The notes under the pieces: model-generated | The model's input: only the letters and a program-made list of their open reading frames with translations | What the model was told of the DNA's origin: nothing | Database searches by the model: none | Origin: Heligmosomoides polygyrus polygyrus | Taxonomy: Eukaryota > Nematoda > Chromadorea > Rhabditida > Heligmosomidae | Direction: 5' to 3' | Assembly (NCBI GenBank): GCA_947396885.1 | Contig: OX377204.1 | Location: 20,095,706 to 20,159,705, forward strand | Length of the DNA stretch: 64,000 bases | Program-made: the position numbers and the translations under genes | Shown: positions 33,101 to 45,560 of the stretch, in pieces | How positions within the stretch are numbered: position 1 is the first letter of the stretch | How the letters are laid out: every line of letters begins with the position of its first letter

Positions 33101-36100
33101 AATCGAATCATCGACGAATTTTTTTCTAGGAATGCGCCTCAAAAAAACGCGCTATATAATTCCGCCTGAATTGCTTTGCCGGGTGTTCCAGACATGATAA
33201 AGGACGAGAATGAGTTGAAGCGAGAGACGAGGGGCAGCATGCCTGACTGAACGAAAACAACCCGAAACACCGGTTAAACAGAGGACTAAGTCATTGAGCA
33301 GAATGAGACCAAGATGCGTCCGACTTGCAGTAAGCAATATTCTTGCTTGAGTGAATAGTCCTCCTAGATCTTAGCTTCGAGCTCAAATAACTCAAAAAGA
33401 AAATTAGTCTAAAAAGGCCTGACGTGAAGCTGCTCATCTAGAGCCGTCAAAGAACGACGAGACTCGTTCATGTGTTCACTCTGGTAAACAATACTCCCTC
33501 CCCCACCCTTCGAAGTGCAAGCTCATGTATCTCTATCCGGTCCCTGGGTTCGTCTAGACATTTCAAGGAATGATTCTTTGTATCGGATTACACTTGTGAA
33601 TAATTCCACAATGGACAAAGCCGAGGTTTCGCGAAGATTCTCAACAACGGCTAAGATTCCACTGGCAGAAGTCCTTTTGAACAACAAAGACTGGGAGCTA
33701 TAGGGAATTTTTCGAGGTTTGATGATAATTCGAGCAACCAAAGGGCGAGCTCCATTAGGTGAAGGAAAAGACCGGACCAGAAGGGAGAAAAATGTTCTGG
33801 GGAGTGGCCCAGCGAAAGAATATTGGATCAGAACGGAAGCCAATGAATGGCGACGAAGTTGCATCCACTCCGGCCCGGCCGCCCGGTTCGGCGCGAGGTT
33901 AACGACCTAGCCGAAATCGAAATGCTGCTGACTGCACTGAGATTTATGCGCTTCCCACGTGGACGAGACAAGAACGGCGCCGGCAGAGCAAGGATTAGGA
34001 GCGAAGTCTGCCGAAGGAATTTTTCGAGAAGCTCAGTTCGCACATGCAAAAGACCTTTTTCATGGAAATTCCCCGTGCTTGATCGAGAACACTTCAGACA
34101 CAGCTGGTAGGATTAACTCAATTCCTAGAGTGGTTAGAGACAGAGAAGACTTTCATGGAGTCCATGAGCTTCGTTGGCTTGTAAAAATCATCCGACGTAC
34201 TTAGCGGCGAAGTGGTGAAGATTAGTTGAGCCAGTCTGACTGGGCAAAATCTTCTGAACGAGGGCCTTAGCCGACAGAATTCTCCACGGTATGTCAAACA
34301 AGGGTTTGTGTAGCGCAGTAGTAGTAAGCGTCGGCCACCCGATTCCAGGTTCTTGGATGGGATTTCGACCCAGGTCAACCAGGCTTTCCATCCCTAAGCG
34401 GTCAATGAATTGCACTTTTCACTGACTTCTCCATCGGCTGACAATCATCAGTCATCGTGTATGCTAAAGATACATTCAAATTGCCTCCACGATATCCCAT
34501 GGAGGTAAAAAGCATGGCGCATCCCACAAAGGTAATGATTGACCGACCGGCCTGTTTTTCCGAGACAGGACTGGTTTGTGAAGGATCGAAGACTTGGTTG
34601 GCCGGGACGAGAGATCCAGAGCACGAACCTGGCACCAGATGCAGGGCGACAGCCGGAGTTTCTTCCGACTACGCTTCCGAGAGCAGCAAAGAATAAGAGC
34701 AAAATGCTGAACGGCTGGATTCTGCTCACAGCACTCCACTAGGCCGATCGGAATTCCTGCATCCCCGGAAGAAGCCCGAGCCGCCGAATTCCCATGCGAA
34801 AAACGGCTCTAACCATAACTATCCTCGCGGGAGTCCTCTATGCGGATCTTTTATGGAATATATGGGGGATGCTGCGCTTGCACGATGAATCACAGCCAAG
34901 TGCGCGTCGTTTCCTCTGAAGCGTCGAAGCGTACTAGTATCGGCTGAAGGCTTTGTCTTCGGATTCCCAGGCGAGCTCTTACAGCAAGTTCAGAAATATT
35001 AGTCTTTGTCCTCGTGGCGATTGTTGGCATTGAGACGAAGAAGACTACATGTAATGAAGATGACAACGGCCATTGTTGTGAGCCTTAAGAGTACCCTGAA
35101 AGGCTTCTAAGAGAAGTACAGGGATATTCACTGATTTGCTGTGGCCAGTCGATGAACAAGTCCCTGGCTTATTTTCCGAGACGTGTCTGGTACCTAAAAG
35201 AGACACCGGAGGGATCGAAGGCTGGCATGGCCTGGGCGAGAAATCCGAACCAAGAACTTGGAATCGTGTGCACGCGACAGCCGGCGCCTGCTCCGACTGC
35301 GCTACAACGCGCCCAAGCCTACGATTAAGGAATAAATTATGGAGGAACATACTACTATGGATCTGCAGGCAATGGTGGAAGAACTTTGGCGAGTGGAATT
35401 CAAAGGTGGCTCATGGATAATAGTCAAACGCGTGGTCAGCTGTAGAAGAGAAACAATGCATCGTACGTAATGAGAAGAAGACCTTCTAACGATTACAGAC
35501 GTAGGAGAAACCCTACAGAAACACTGACTACTTCCTTAACGCCCATTCATTCCTATGGTTTGTGGCTGGAACATAAGCAGGAATATGATGCCAAGGCAGC
35601 TTACCTTGAACTCACGAAGAACGTAGTACTCCTGTGGTAGGATAGCAGGCCTGGAGAGGACAGAGCGGTACCACATTACTATGGCGGACGAGGTTCGAGA
35701 ACTGGAGAATCGGGACGGACTTCTGGCTATATAAAGGAAGGAAGACTATCGTCATCACATAAGACGATTGAGGGCCTGATACGCGGCGGGCTCTTCCTCT
35801 CCTATTCCTATCGGATGAACTCCTCACGATAAGACGACACAAGCGGGACGTCACCAAGCCTGCCATTTGCCGATGAAGCCATAAGACGAGCTGGATCGTA
35901 CGGATTGCTGAGATCAAAGGACTCTGCAGTTGCGTCTGACTAAACCGAGCTCATGACGGCTTCTTATACGGGAATACGACAGCCGAGGTCGTCGACGGAA
36001 AACAAGAGTCTAAATGACACATTCGGAGATCTCGGCATTAGTATTCCTTGGCGACGACGTTTTACGAGCACACTCAAGTACTGCTGGGCAACAGAAAACT

Positions 36101-36979
36101 TCGAGAAGGGATTTTTCAAGCCGTCGTGAAGGGCAAGCGAGGCCTACTCCTGAAAAACCTACTCGGAAAGCGATAGAAGCTTAGGAAATTCAATCAACCT
36201 TCAGAAGTGGCTGTTAAAGCAGTTGCATCAGTTTTCTTTTTACTCCTATTGGATACTTTTTACCACTCTGCATAAAACTTTTTATTATAACCTTTACCAA
36301 TATTTTTTGGATAAAAAGTAGCGGACAAAAAAGTTTTGCAAGACGCTCTGCACTTTCACTTAGCGAGCTGCAGATATACTTTCGCCACTCTACCGCGAAA
36401 GGTAACAGAGCTAAAATGCATTATTCTAAGCCCAAAAGTTGTGTTTATGCCTCGTTTTCTGCTCACAGGGGTGGCTTTGAATTCTTGACGTTTTCCAACA
36501 ACAACAAGAGACGCGCTTTGAGATGCTCCATAAAACCATGTAAAAGGCTTGCTGAAAGTGTCTCTCGACTCATTAGCTTGCCGTTTCCTGTACTTTCTTG
36601 CCTATTGCTATTACTAATGTTTTACTGCGTGTGTTTTGTCACATGTTGTCGTGTATTTAAAGATAATTAGACAAATAAATAAGTACTGTTCCCACCCAGG
36701 TTTGAAATTTGAACCATTCCTCAAAGTCAAAATCAAGCCATAAGCAAGAAAAGCCGTATAAATAGCATCCTGTTCTAAAGCCGTATAAATAGCATCCTTG
36801 TATAAAAGGCTGGCGTCTGTTCACTTCTCCGTATGTTATTCTGTCCAACTCTGCGTCCGTTCTGCCCTTCTACACAGCTAAGTCTACCGGCCTCAATGTG
36901 AGCTTCGTACTCAAACTCGATTTACAGTATCGAACTCAATACTGACCTGTGGATGGGGATCAACTCCAGTGACGTCCAT
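30107..36979 (-). CDS. Predicted small single-pass membrane protein, four exons
   Basis: Exons in transcription order: 36979-36947 (MDVTGVDPHPQ, donor GTCAGT), 31766-31683 (28 codons, acceptor TTATTTCAG, donor GTGAGT), 31228-31097 (44 codons, acceptor ATTTTTCAG, donor GTGAAT), 30265-30107 (acceptor GATTTCAG, stop TGA). All junctions are phase 0, giving 135 residues. Exon 3 holds a hydrophobic helix (VISACVIALLLTALAVILIV) followed by YIRAKSKSG, as expected for a transmembrane segment with a basic cytoplasmic stop-transfer. The last exon is Ser/Asn-rich. Family not recognised. Exon 1 is the least certain: its frame runs upstream to a TAG that could itself be a weak acceptor, so further 5' exons may exist. 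A minus-strand AATAAA lies at 29891-29886. Confidence 0.5.
30387..30663 (+). mobile_element. SINE family 1 copy
   Basis: GGGCGCGTGGAAGTGCAGTC head; B box eroded (ATGGTTGGGGCCTG). It lies just upstream, in minus-strand terms, of the last exon of the membrane protein gene, inside its final intron. Confidence 0.8.
31061..31096 (-). CDS. Alternative read-through end of exon 3 of the membrane protein gene
   Basis: If the GTGAAT donor at 31096 is not used, the exon 3 frame continues through VNFATNIKRAS to a TGA at 31063-31061, giving a shorter tail (about 94 residues in total). This is either a real alternative 3' end or simply the first in-frame stop in the intron; the sequence alone cannot decide. 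Confidence 0.35.
   Translation of the reverse strand: MNFATNIKRAS
32635..32880 (-). mobile_element. SINE family 1 copy
   Basis: GAGTGCGCCACGCGTTCTTC to the eroded head at GTCGATGCAACCCAGC. Lies in intron 1 of the membrane protein model. Confidence 0.75.
32881..34304. other. Unassigned decayed sequence inside intron 1 of the membrane protein model
   Basis: A frame at 33515-33703 (SGPWVRLDISRNDSLYRITL) and others up to 34200 look somewhat protein-like but lie in changing frames and are open on both strands. Probably a decayed mobile element; family not recognised. Confidence 0.35.
34305..34530 (+). mobile_element. SINE family 1 copy
   Basis: GTGTAGCGCAGTAGTAGTAAG head, CTTGGATGGGATTTCGACC B-box region, 3' part ending AGCATGGCGCATCCCAC. 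Confidence 0.75.
34540..34685 (-). mobile_element. SINE family 1, head half
   Basis: Head-side part (GAGATCCAGAGCACGAACC, GACAGCCGGAGTTTCTTCC), abutting the plus-strand copy tail to tail. Confidence 0.65.
35130..35316 (-). mobile_element. SINE family 1, head two-thirds
   Basis: GATTTGCTGTGGCCAGTCG through GCGCTACAACGCGCCC. Confidence 0.75.
35340..36900. other. Unassigned decayed sequence
   Basis: A plus-strand stretch at about 35975-36130 (DTFGDLGISIPWRRRFTST) ends in a stop and has no partner exons. A separate AT-rich frame at 36416-36670 ends in hydrophobic residues but lacks splice signals. Confidence 0.3.
36748..36802 (+). repeat. Short direct repeat (2 copies)
   Basis: AAAGCCGTATAAATAGCATCC occurs twice, about 27 bases apart. 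Confidence 0.8.
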
Positions 36980-36999
36980 GACGATTTGCAGTGATGTGG

Positions 37000-39900
37000 A
37001 ACACTAGCAGATTATTAGAGGCAATAGCGAAGGGAAAAGTTGGAGCATTGAGGCTGGAGAGGGCTGTGTTACTTCCTGCACAACATCACAGTTTGTTCCG
37101 AAGTGTCTAGACTAATCAAGACGAGACATCGAATGTGGTAAGCGACTCTCCAACTTTGTAAATCGCCTTCTGATCTCTATTGGCTATGACTGTTTGAATC
37201 CTGAAGCTTAGCCATACCATAACGAACTTGAGGTACCTACGAGGCAAGGAGACATGTAGCATCGGACAAGGGACGTCTGTCAACTTGGCCAACGATTCTC
37301 AACAAGACCTATACTGTCTTATACGGTATCTAATAAGGAGCCAGTGGTAATGTTCGTTTTTGCTGCGGGCCCCTGGATGGTCTGAAAACGGCGAAAAAAT
37401 TATGATTAGCAAGCCTTTCGAACTACAGTGGTCTCGAGAGGATTGAAAACCAACGACTTTATTGGTTAACCGAATAGAAATTCTGACCAACATTCGGGTT
37501 AAATTGAAAAGCTTACAAGAGTTCGGTTTGAAGTGAATGCGGCAAAATGATCAGCACTAGTTGAACGGGGAAGGATACGTACCCCCAACCTCCCGTCCGT
37601 AAGATACTAGGCGGCAAATTTTGTCATTTTTGGACCATTCAGTAGAGCGCAGCAAAAACGAACTTCACCGTGTGCTCCTCGTAAGACGCCCTACGAGTTC
37701 GTTTAGGTCTTCTTAAAAATCCTTGGGGGAAAGTCCACAGACGTCCTATGCGAGTCCATATTCCATTTGTTCTTCATAGCTATGGTCTAATCCTATTCAT
37801 GAAATCTCGAGAGAGTCACCTCCTCGATAAGAACGCCTCAGAAATTTTTCAGAGACGTCAGCGCACCCAAGTGAAGCCTGTGTAGTCGAAAAAGGCAGAA
37901 GCTTGAAGAATTTAACCAAGTGTTAAAAGTGACCGTGCATCCATCTTGACGTGACTGCTGGGACTTCTCGAGCAAAAAGTGACAAGTGCTTCAAGGCAAG
38001 GAAAAATCCCATGCAGCTTCAAGAAGAAAGAAGAAACATCTTCCAGCGGCCAACAGATTAGGTCCTGCCGAACTGCCTATAGCACTGTTTGTCGAACAGA
38101 AAAAGGAATCAGTAGTTGCGCTTCTGTAGGGCAATGGAACGATTGTTAGTGTGTAGGGGGAGATATAATTCGGTAATTGCGGTAGAGGCGTCACATGGCA
38201 GGATCAAACTGCTTAAGAATTTACTGGCAAAGGGCAGGGATATGAAAACGTTTGGAAGAACGAACAGAATTCGAGAAACACAACAGGACATGGTATGCAA
38301 GGAAGCCGCAAATCATCCCTTCATCTGAACGTCTGTCTGTCCGCCCTACTCTGTCTAACGGCGTCGACATACGGGCTTCACAGCTCAATCTCTATCAACA
38401 CTATCGATCTCTGTGCTTGCACGGGATCAAGCAGATTATCGATCGATTTCATCGATCTTGCCCGAAGCTTGCCATTTGAGGAGGAAATCATGAGCGTGTG
38501 TGTATGTTGAGTGAAGGCCCGTCTATGTATGTCTGCCTCTCTGTTGGTCTGTTCATCCGCTCGTCTGCAATCGGTCCGAACAAGTCCAGCGACCTCTGTG
38601 CTGTCGTCACAACTCAATATCGATCGACCCCTATGCTGCGTGTTGACAGGGATCAAACAACAAGTAGCCAGTATCGATCTATTTTATCGATCTCCCAAGA
38701 TTTTCACCAGTTTACATAATATAGGTGGGCTAAGGGTGGAGCTTCTACAGTGAACGCCTGTATTTTCTACGCAAGAGAGAAGTGACTGCTTTTATTAAAA
38801 TGCTGTTGAAGTACCCGTTGAAATCTGGTACCAATGGGTGAAATTTTTATAGTCTGTGGGTGAATTTCACGCCACCTTTCACGTCAGTTCTCCTTCTCAA
38901 ATTCTCCTACAGTTGATCGCTATGGATTTCAGAAATGCCCACACACAACTTGTCCATTTCATCCCATGTTCACCTGCAGTTGGTAGCTAGGAGTTTTAGA
39001 ACTACACACAGTTGAGCTCCATTGCTGCTCGATGATTTAGGTTGATTGACTCTATCGAAAGGAGTAGACCGTTTTGAAGTCCTTGAGCAGACGTCTGACC
39101 ACCAGGGTCAATAAAGTCCCTGCTAGAACAGCAATTGGTAACGGAATTGCCTTGGTTCGTCGGCGAAGCACAGAGACAGGTTGAGCCGCGAATTGAGGAC
39201 TGGGGAGATTTTGCGCATTACAAGAAGAATACATTTTGTTTATAACAATTTTTGAGTAATTATTTTTCGTTAAGAATAATTTTAGCTACTGTTATTTGTG
39301 TTTTCCAAAGAGATTCTAAATCATTGACAGCTTATTCTTCTGTTACTCAGATGTGTTTTTACTTTTATCTTTGTGCTTTATAACATTATGAGGTAAAGTA
39401 GGAGGTTTAATAATAACGCTGGCTCACAGTTACACTTCAGTTTTAATATTTGATTTGATTGATAATCTTATTGTACTTCATCCGAACGGACGATCTATTT
39501 TACAAATAGATTTACAATTTCTGGTACAATTTTTTCTATTAACTAGAGCTTTACTCACTTTTTTCAGAATTTACAGTTGTTGTTGATAGTATACTCATTC
39601 GTTAGTTTTTAAAAAATTTTATTTTATAGTTGCATTTTACTATTCGGGGAGTCATTTCAAAAGATACTCGTTGTCTGCATTTGATGTCTAGGTAAGGTGC
39701 CAGATGGCGTACCTCCGAGAAGAGGCTTTAGACCTTTATCATGTTCTCCTGCGATAGCCGCGCATGATCTTATGTTTATCGAATTGAGGTCTAATCTCGG
39801 CTGAAGCACGCTCAGCAGCGGCGTGACGTGCGTAGCAGCGGCCGACAGCAAATCAAATCACATGCATCATCGGCCAAATAAACACGCAATATCATAAACA

Positions 39901-40200
39901 CCCGAGGACCAATGCACGACGGGCGGCGGTGCGCTTCCACAGATCAACGTCGTCGCGCTTGTTCTTCTCAGAGTGATGAATTTTTGAAGTCGAAACCCAG
40001 CACAGAAGTGGACCGGAAACGAAATTCCCCCAGCTGTCCCATATACATACCAAGGGAAGACCAAGGAGTCAGTTCGTAAGGAGCTCAGAAAGAGATCTCG
40101 AGCAGCCTTAAAAACAAGTTATGGAGGTCATTAAGGGAGATGTGGGCGAAGTTGAGTAGCGTGGAAAATCGCCAGGAACATTAGATCTTTCGAAGCAAAA
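37000..40200. other. No gene supported
   Basis: 38320-38465 and 38520-38700 are weakly similar direct copies with many ATCGATC motifs. A TTTTCAG-preceded stretch at 37314-37382 on the minus strand has an open frame but its end phase does not fit exon 1 of the membrane protein. Nothing else recognised. Confidence 0.4.
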
Positions 40201-40206
40201 CTTCTA

Positions 40207-41165
40207 CGAGAAGAAAAAGAAAATAGAAGCAAAGAAAAGTAAGAATGAAAGAAGCAGGAAAAAGAAGAGTGAGAAGAACAGGGAAAGAAAGAGCAGGAAA
40301 AGGAATAGGAGAATGAGCAAAGGGAGGAAAAAGAAAAATAGAGAAGGAGACAAAAGAAGATAACCAGGAGAGGAGGAAAAAGCAGGAAAAGAAGAAAGAA
40401 TAAAGGAAGAAAAAAACGAAAGGGAAGATGAAGAAGAAACGGCAAGAAAGAAGAAGAAGGACTGCGGCAAGAAGTAGAAAAAGAGAATGAGTGTGAAGAA
40501 AAAATATTAGGGGAAGGAAAAGGAAAAGAAACGACAGCAAGTGAAAAAAGAGGAAGTATGAAGAAGTGGCAGAAAAACGGGGGAAGAGGGAGAGTGGAAA
40601 TAGAAAGTTGGAGAAAAAAGAGAAACGAGAGGAGGAAATGAAGAAAACTAAATGGGAAGAAAAGGAAAACGAAAAAACAGAAAAACAAAAACAAAAAGAG
40701 AATGAGTACTGAGCAAAAACACAGGAGGAGAGGAAGAGAAGTGAAATGAGAAAATGGATAGGAGGAAGGAAAAGAAAAGGAAGAAGAAGATGTACATCAA
40801 CAACAAGAAGAACCAAAAGACATGGAAGAGCGAGAAGAAGAAAAAGAACAAACGGTAAGAACAGAATGAGAAGTAGGAAAAGGAAGAAGAAAAGCAGGAA
40901 GGAGGGGCAAAAAAAGGGAAAAAAAGAAGAAGAGCAAGAACAAACAAAAAAGTAAAGCAAAGAGAGGAAGGGGAAGAGAGGAAAACGAAGAAAATGGAGT
41001 AGAGGAGGAGGAAATGAAGAAAGGAATGCGTTAAAGAAGAAGAGATAGAAGACGGGAAGGAAGAACAACTACAGCGATAGGAAGAAGACGAAAAAGAGTA
41101 AAAGAAGAAGGTGAAGAAGAGGAGGGGATACATGGGTTGAGAAGCAGGATGAAAGAGGAAGCGTT
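40207..41165 (+). repeat. ~1-kb polypurine tract
   Basis: The plus strand is almost entirely A and G (GAAGAAA, AGGAGGA-type runs) with only scattered pyrimidines over about 960 bases. The complementary strand gives long Phe/Leu/Ser-rich open frames (up to 295 codons) only because the pyrimidine strand has few stop codons. Confidence 0.9.
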
Positions 41166-41169
41166 TAGA

Positions 41170-41900
41170 GAATGTTGTTCGTGTTGTTAGTTGCATAGAC
41201 CCCTGATTGTACTACCTATGTATATCCCCTCTCCTCACTACCTTTTATACCTCCGCTCTCCTCTCGACTCTTTATACTTTGTTACTTCTTCCTGCTTAAG
41301 GGAGGTCGAGATGATTAAGTAACCAGTTTCAGAAATTAAAACTTGTCTAGTCCAACAACATTTCTGTGCGATAAAAGCCATCGTGGATGCAAGCAGCTAC
41401 TGTATCTCTTTCATATAAATCTAATTCCATTTGATGGAGCGGTTCCTAAGTAATACACTTTCATCGGCTTGCAAGACGATAGCTATGACGGCTATGAAGG
41501 CTCTTTGCATTAGATAGATCAGTCCTGGCGCCTAGACGGCTCCAAATAGGGTCTGATTACAGGAATTATCTCGCCGTTAAGATGGTTTGATAGACGGATT
41601 AGTGCTACGTCACCTCATCAGAATTAATTAATTCCGCCAAGATTTATGGGGATGTTAGACGGCAAACACGATCTACGCAAAAAAAACGAGGGCAGATCCA
41701 AGTCGACTTCTATGGACGTTGGCATAAAAAGGACTTGGCCCACATTTCTATATTTGTGATTTTGTGGTAGACCCCGAGCAGATTGTACCTTTTGAATGTG
41801 GGTTAAAAATATAAAAAATGGATAAGAAAATAACTCGGAAGCTCGGTCGATTTCAAGCTTTCTCGTCGTTTCTTTTAAGCGTGAAGTGGATGTTGCTTAG
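41170..41900. other. No gene seen
   Basis: Pyrimidine-rich just after the polypurine tract (41220-41300), then unremarkable sequence. Confidence 0.4.
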
Positions 41901-41905
41901 GATGT

Positions 41906-42108
41906 TTTTCTGCGAGCAAAGCACTAGCTTCAGGCGGTCCCTGAACTTGACCATTCCCGAGTCAAGCAGGATGCTACGCTGTTACACCACAGGTGTTGTT
42001 CGATCAATCGCAACATCCACACTCCGTGGAACCAACCAACCAAGAGCTGCTGGTTCGAGTCTTGCCTGGCGCTATGGTTTTGAAGGCAACAAAACATCGT
42101 TGTAACAG
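41906..42108. mobile_element. Palindromic tRNA-like element copy, diverged
   Basis: Right arm GGTTCGAGTCTTGCC followed by AAAACATCGTTGTAACAG is well preserved; the left arm (CTTCAGGCGGTCCCTGAACT) is eroded. Confidence 0.55.
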
Positions 42109-42239
42109 CATAGTCAAAACTTGTTCTCTTGAATTCTCAGTCGCAGGGGCACTGTGTGTCTCTATATCCCGAAATGACGGCTATAGATCGGGGCACGTTC
42201 TACGTTTCTTGAGCGGGATCTGCGCAGCCTAGCCGGCGA

Positions 42240-42390
42240 ATTAGTTCTAAACCTATCTCGAAGGGACATAAGACCGACCTCTTCATCGGTTATCTACCAA
42301 AGGTCTTGTGTCGGCCTTAAACGCCTCCACGACATCCCGTAGGAGCAGAATGTGTATGGCAAGTGGGTTCCTTGTCCTTAACCCTCCCGG
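42240..42390 (+). mobile_element. SINE family 1, 3' half
   Basis: CCTCTTCATCGGTTATCTACC, CGCCTCCACGACATCCCG and a TCCTTGTCCTTAACCC tail. Confidence 0.6.
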
Positions 42391-42399
42391 TCGCGAAAA

Positions 42400-43090
42400 A
42401 GGCGATGAAACACAACAGGTATGAGGACGACTATGGAACTTCTAGTGGTCTACTCTGGGTGAATGCCGATCATAATCTCGGCGTAAGGTGATGGGCAGCT
42501 TGTGTAATTGCGAGGGAAGCGTCTTATTGCAACCGCTGTGGCTCTAGGCCTAGAACATTAGGCTTCCTGGTAAAAGTTCTGAAGTAGAAGAACTCGAAAC
42601 TCGTGGCATACAGAAGTAGAGGATGAATGTTGAAGCTGCCCGCCATCACTAATTTGAGTACTTGGTGGACTGAGTGTGCAAGTCCCGCAACGAAGGCCTA
42701 TATTTTGTAGAAAAATCTTAAATGGCAGTGCCGATTAAAAGAAAGCAAGTTGGAAACATTCTGGTTTAAAATCCTATTAAACTACAGCAGAAAAGTCAGC
42801 TTCCAGTGGGCGAAAGCACCTTCGCCTATAGGCAAATTTCTTGCCACAGGACCCCTTCCAGCTCATTGGAAATTCACGCGCAGTAGACCGTAAATTCACT
42901 CGCAGTTGGTTTCAGAATTAGCACAGTTTTGCTCCCAAAAATTTTCGAACAGCTGTAGTTTCCTTTCCTGTTGGGGCAAGTCTTAGTGGTGCTTTTCTAC
43001 ATAAGCAGCAGTACGGCAAGGCCTAATAGGAAACGAAACCACGATCCTTAAAAGTTTAGGTTTGATTTTTCTTGAATAAAGCAAAAGCTG
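42400..43090. other. No gene seen
   Basis: 42780-42970 is weakly similar to 38840-39030 (TTCACxxGCAGTTGGT motif). Otherwise unassigned. Confidence 0.35.
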
Positions 43091-43099
43091 GTAGTACTA

Positions 43100-43675
43100 G
43101 GTTGATCCAAAAATAATGTCGGTTTTTAACCATTAACTTGAAAAATCATAACCCTCTTTATAATAAACTTTACTAATCGAAATATTAGCAGTTAGGATGA
43201 ACACATTTTCGCCAAAGAGAAAAGTGTTTATTCATTCCAGTAGCATAAAAATCAGGGCTTCTGAGGGCGGTAAAGGTGTTTCTTGCATCTTCTTGGTCTT
43301 TGAAGCATTTCTCCCAGGAAGTTACGGAGGTGATTAAAAAAGTGGTAGTTAGTGGGCGAGAGGTCTGGCGATTGTGTCGGATGGACCGTTCAGATATGGT
43401 GTCCCCAGCCCATTTCGAGTTACTTCTGCAACACTGTGGCCGAAATTGAATTCGTGATGCAAAACGAGCAAAGCCTTTCCCGTTTTTATAACATCTTGTG
43501 AAGCGACTTGAAATCACCAAAAAATAGAGCTAAAAAAACGGTTATAAATTCATACGATAATCCGAGGAATATGCTTTCTAAAGGCGCATAATGTCACTGC
43601 TTTTGTTTAAGACTTTTTAGATTATCAGTGCTGAAAATAGCAATTACGAAAGCCGACATTATTTTTGCATCAGCC
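43100..43675 (-). mobile_element. Mariner element 3, internally deleted
   Basis: 576 bp between TA dinucleotides; ends GGTTGATCCAAAAATAATG and, inverted, GGCTGATGCAAAAATAATG. Only the C-terminal part of a transposase is left on the minus strand (EKCFKDQEDARNTFTALRSP, then FYATGMNKHFSLWRKC). Confidence 0.9.
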
Positions 43676-43689
43676 TAATATTCCCGGCA

Positions 43690-45300
43690 GGGAGCCTTAG
43701 GACTACTCATGGGCACGACAGACTTCATTACAATTCAATTGAATTAAGCAGAAGAAGACTCACGGAAGCACTACGAATAGGGCAAATGATGCTGAGCGCC
43801 AGATTTCGGGGTGGAGTTCCTGTTGGCGGCGGCAGCTCGCCGACGACTCAGGTACCGTTGGGAATTGCCCTGAAGGGCCATCGCCGTCAGTGGCCTCCTC
43901 GGCCACAGCGGTGATCGCCAACGCAGTCGTGCGACTTCAGACTCGGCGGCTGTCTACGGATTGGTCTCTGATTTTCGAACTCCTCTGGGAGCATCGAGAG
44001 CATGCAGCGCTAATCGACGTCCTCTGGAGCAGGGGTGTATGTTTCGGTATACTTTTAGCGACTATTTTTTAAACAATTTTTTGCGTTAAATTCGGCTAAT
44101 TCGTTAAATAAAATTTTCATCATCTGCAGTCAGTTTGGTGGCATTTTGACATGTTAAAAACCAGATCGTTTCTTTGTTGATTTCTTTCAATTCCGTCAGC
44201 AATTCTATATCAACGTCTTCATCTTCACAAAAAATAACACCAGTCCGTTAGTCATAAAGAAAATTACTAAAAGGGAAAAATAACTCAAATTCCAGAACCA
44301 AAACAGTGTCAGCAAGACTTCTGGAATTACAAATTTCTTTTTATGCCTAGGTCGTGTAGATTGTGAGAAGCTGTCTGTCCATCTTCTTGAAGGACACAAA
44401 GTGTGGTGCACCGCTGAATGTCTTTGAGCGTTTTCACCTGTCCTGACAAAGGTGTAGAAAGAACCCGTTCTACTTTCCGGAAAACTGGAGGGAAAGCGAA
44501 AAGGTGCATCTTTTTCTTGTTTCGCTTGTCACACTTTTTCGCATTCTTGTGTTCATAGCTGTTTTTTTTTGCATTTTCTAGGCCTTTTCAATCACAGTTA
44601 CAAAAGAAATTAAAAGCAGAGAAAATGACTGGTTGGAAAGGTGAAAATAATAACATGTAGCAAATAAAGGCATAGAAAGTCCAGGACAGACGGGCAGAGA
44701 AAATGGAAGCGCAAATAAATATATTTGCCAAAGAGCGAGAAATGCCAACATTTCTCTGAAAATGTTCACGATATCGACTGCCACCTTCCACTTGCTAAAA
44801 TAACTGGAGGGTTTCCTCGGTAACGCAACGACACATCGAAAACTGATCCAAAAAAATTGTCCGGAACGCTTTTGCATGAAAGAAAAATTTAGATTTGAAA
44901 AATAGCGCGAAAATAGTTGTTAATGCAATATAATAACAAAAATCTTCTTCGTTAAATGTCATTAAAATTTTTAAGAGAAACACCCGTAAATCGGTTGATC
45001 TTTAATCGGTACATGCACTCCCCTGCTCTGAAGGATTGCGCCATGCATCTCGCCTCCTAGTGTAATCTCAAGGTCCATGCACCTACGTATCCGCAATTGA
45101 GCTTCTAGGTTTAAAACCGTGCTTCTATTCTTTACTGAGGTATCGGTTTTCCACTGATGACTGTATAGGAATGGACACAACCTTGAGGTTCACCTAAACT
45201 TGGAAATCTACCATTGCTGATCTACTGGTGCATGCCGTTTCAGACACAATGTCTGGCATGTTCGATTGTCTTCGACTCGCTTCCTTGAGGTATAAAAAGG
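43690..45300. other. Unassigned; GC-rich patch at 43770-44040
   Basis: The patch is open on both strands (minus: an Arg/Ala-rich peptide with LRWRSPLWPRRPL; plus: a 60-codon frame). It could be an exon of an unknown gene but there is no decisive splice pair. The rest is AT-rich without features. Confidence 0.3.
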
Positions 45301-45309
45301 AAAACGATT

Positions 45310-45560
45310 AGCGTTAGTCTATTCAATTGCGGGATGCGCCACGCATTCTAGTTCTAAGGGATATTGCGAAGGCAAATAGAATGTGTATTTAGCCTATACA
45401 ATGACTTCAGTGACGAGCAGATGTACTGTAGTCAGCGTTTTGCCCTTCTCAAACTAGTCTGGCGCCCGCTTGCCGGCTCTGGAGGGATGGGAGGCTCGGC
45501 GGCCTGGACAGCAATACGGGCCAGGAATAGTGTATATGACGCCTCCTTCGACAATTCTAC
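45310..45560 (-). mobile_element. SINE family 1 copy
   Basis: GGGATGCGCCACGCATTC to ACGCCTCCTTCGACAATTC; head eroded. Confidence 0.75.

Noticed and set aside
33515..34110. A gene on the plus strand between 33.5 and 34.1 kb
   Set aside because: Short frames in different phases, open on both strands, no splice signals linking them and no domain recognised.
40181..41068. 295-codon minus-strand open frame rich in Phe, Leu and Ser
   Set aside because: It is the pyrimidine strand of a polypurine tract; neighbouring frames are equally open and no start context, splice sites or domain exist.
43890..44072. A 60-codon frame and an opposing Arg-rich frame as a gene at 43.8-44.1 kb
   Set aside because: Both strands are open because the patch is GC-rich; neither has a convincing acceptor-donor pair or recognisable domain.
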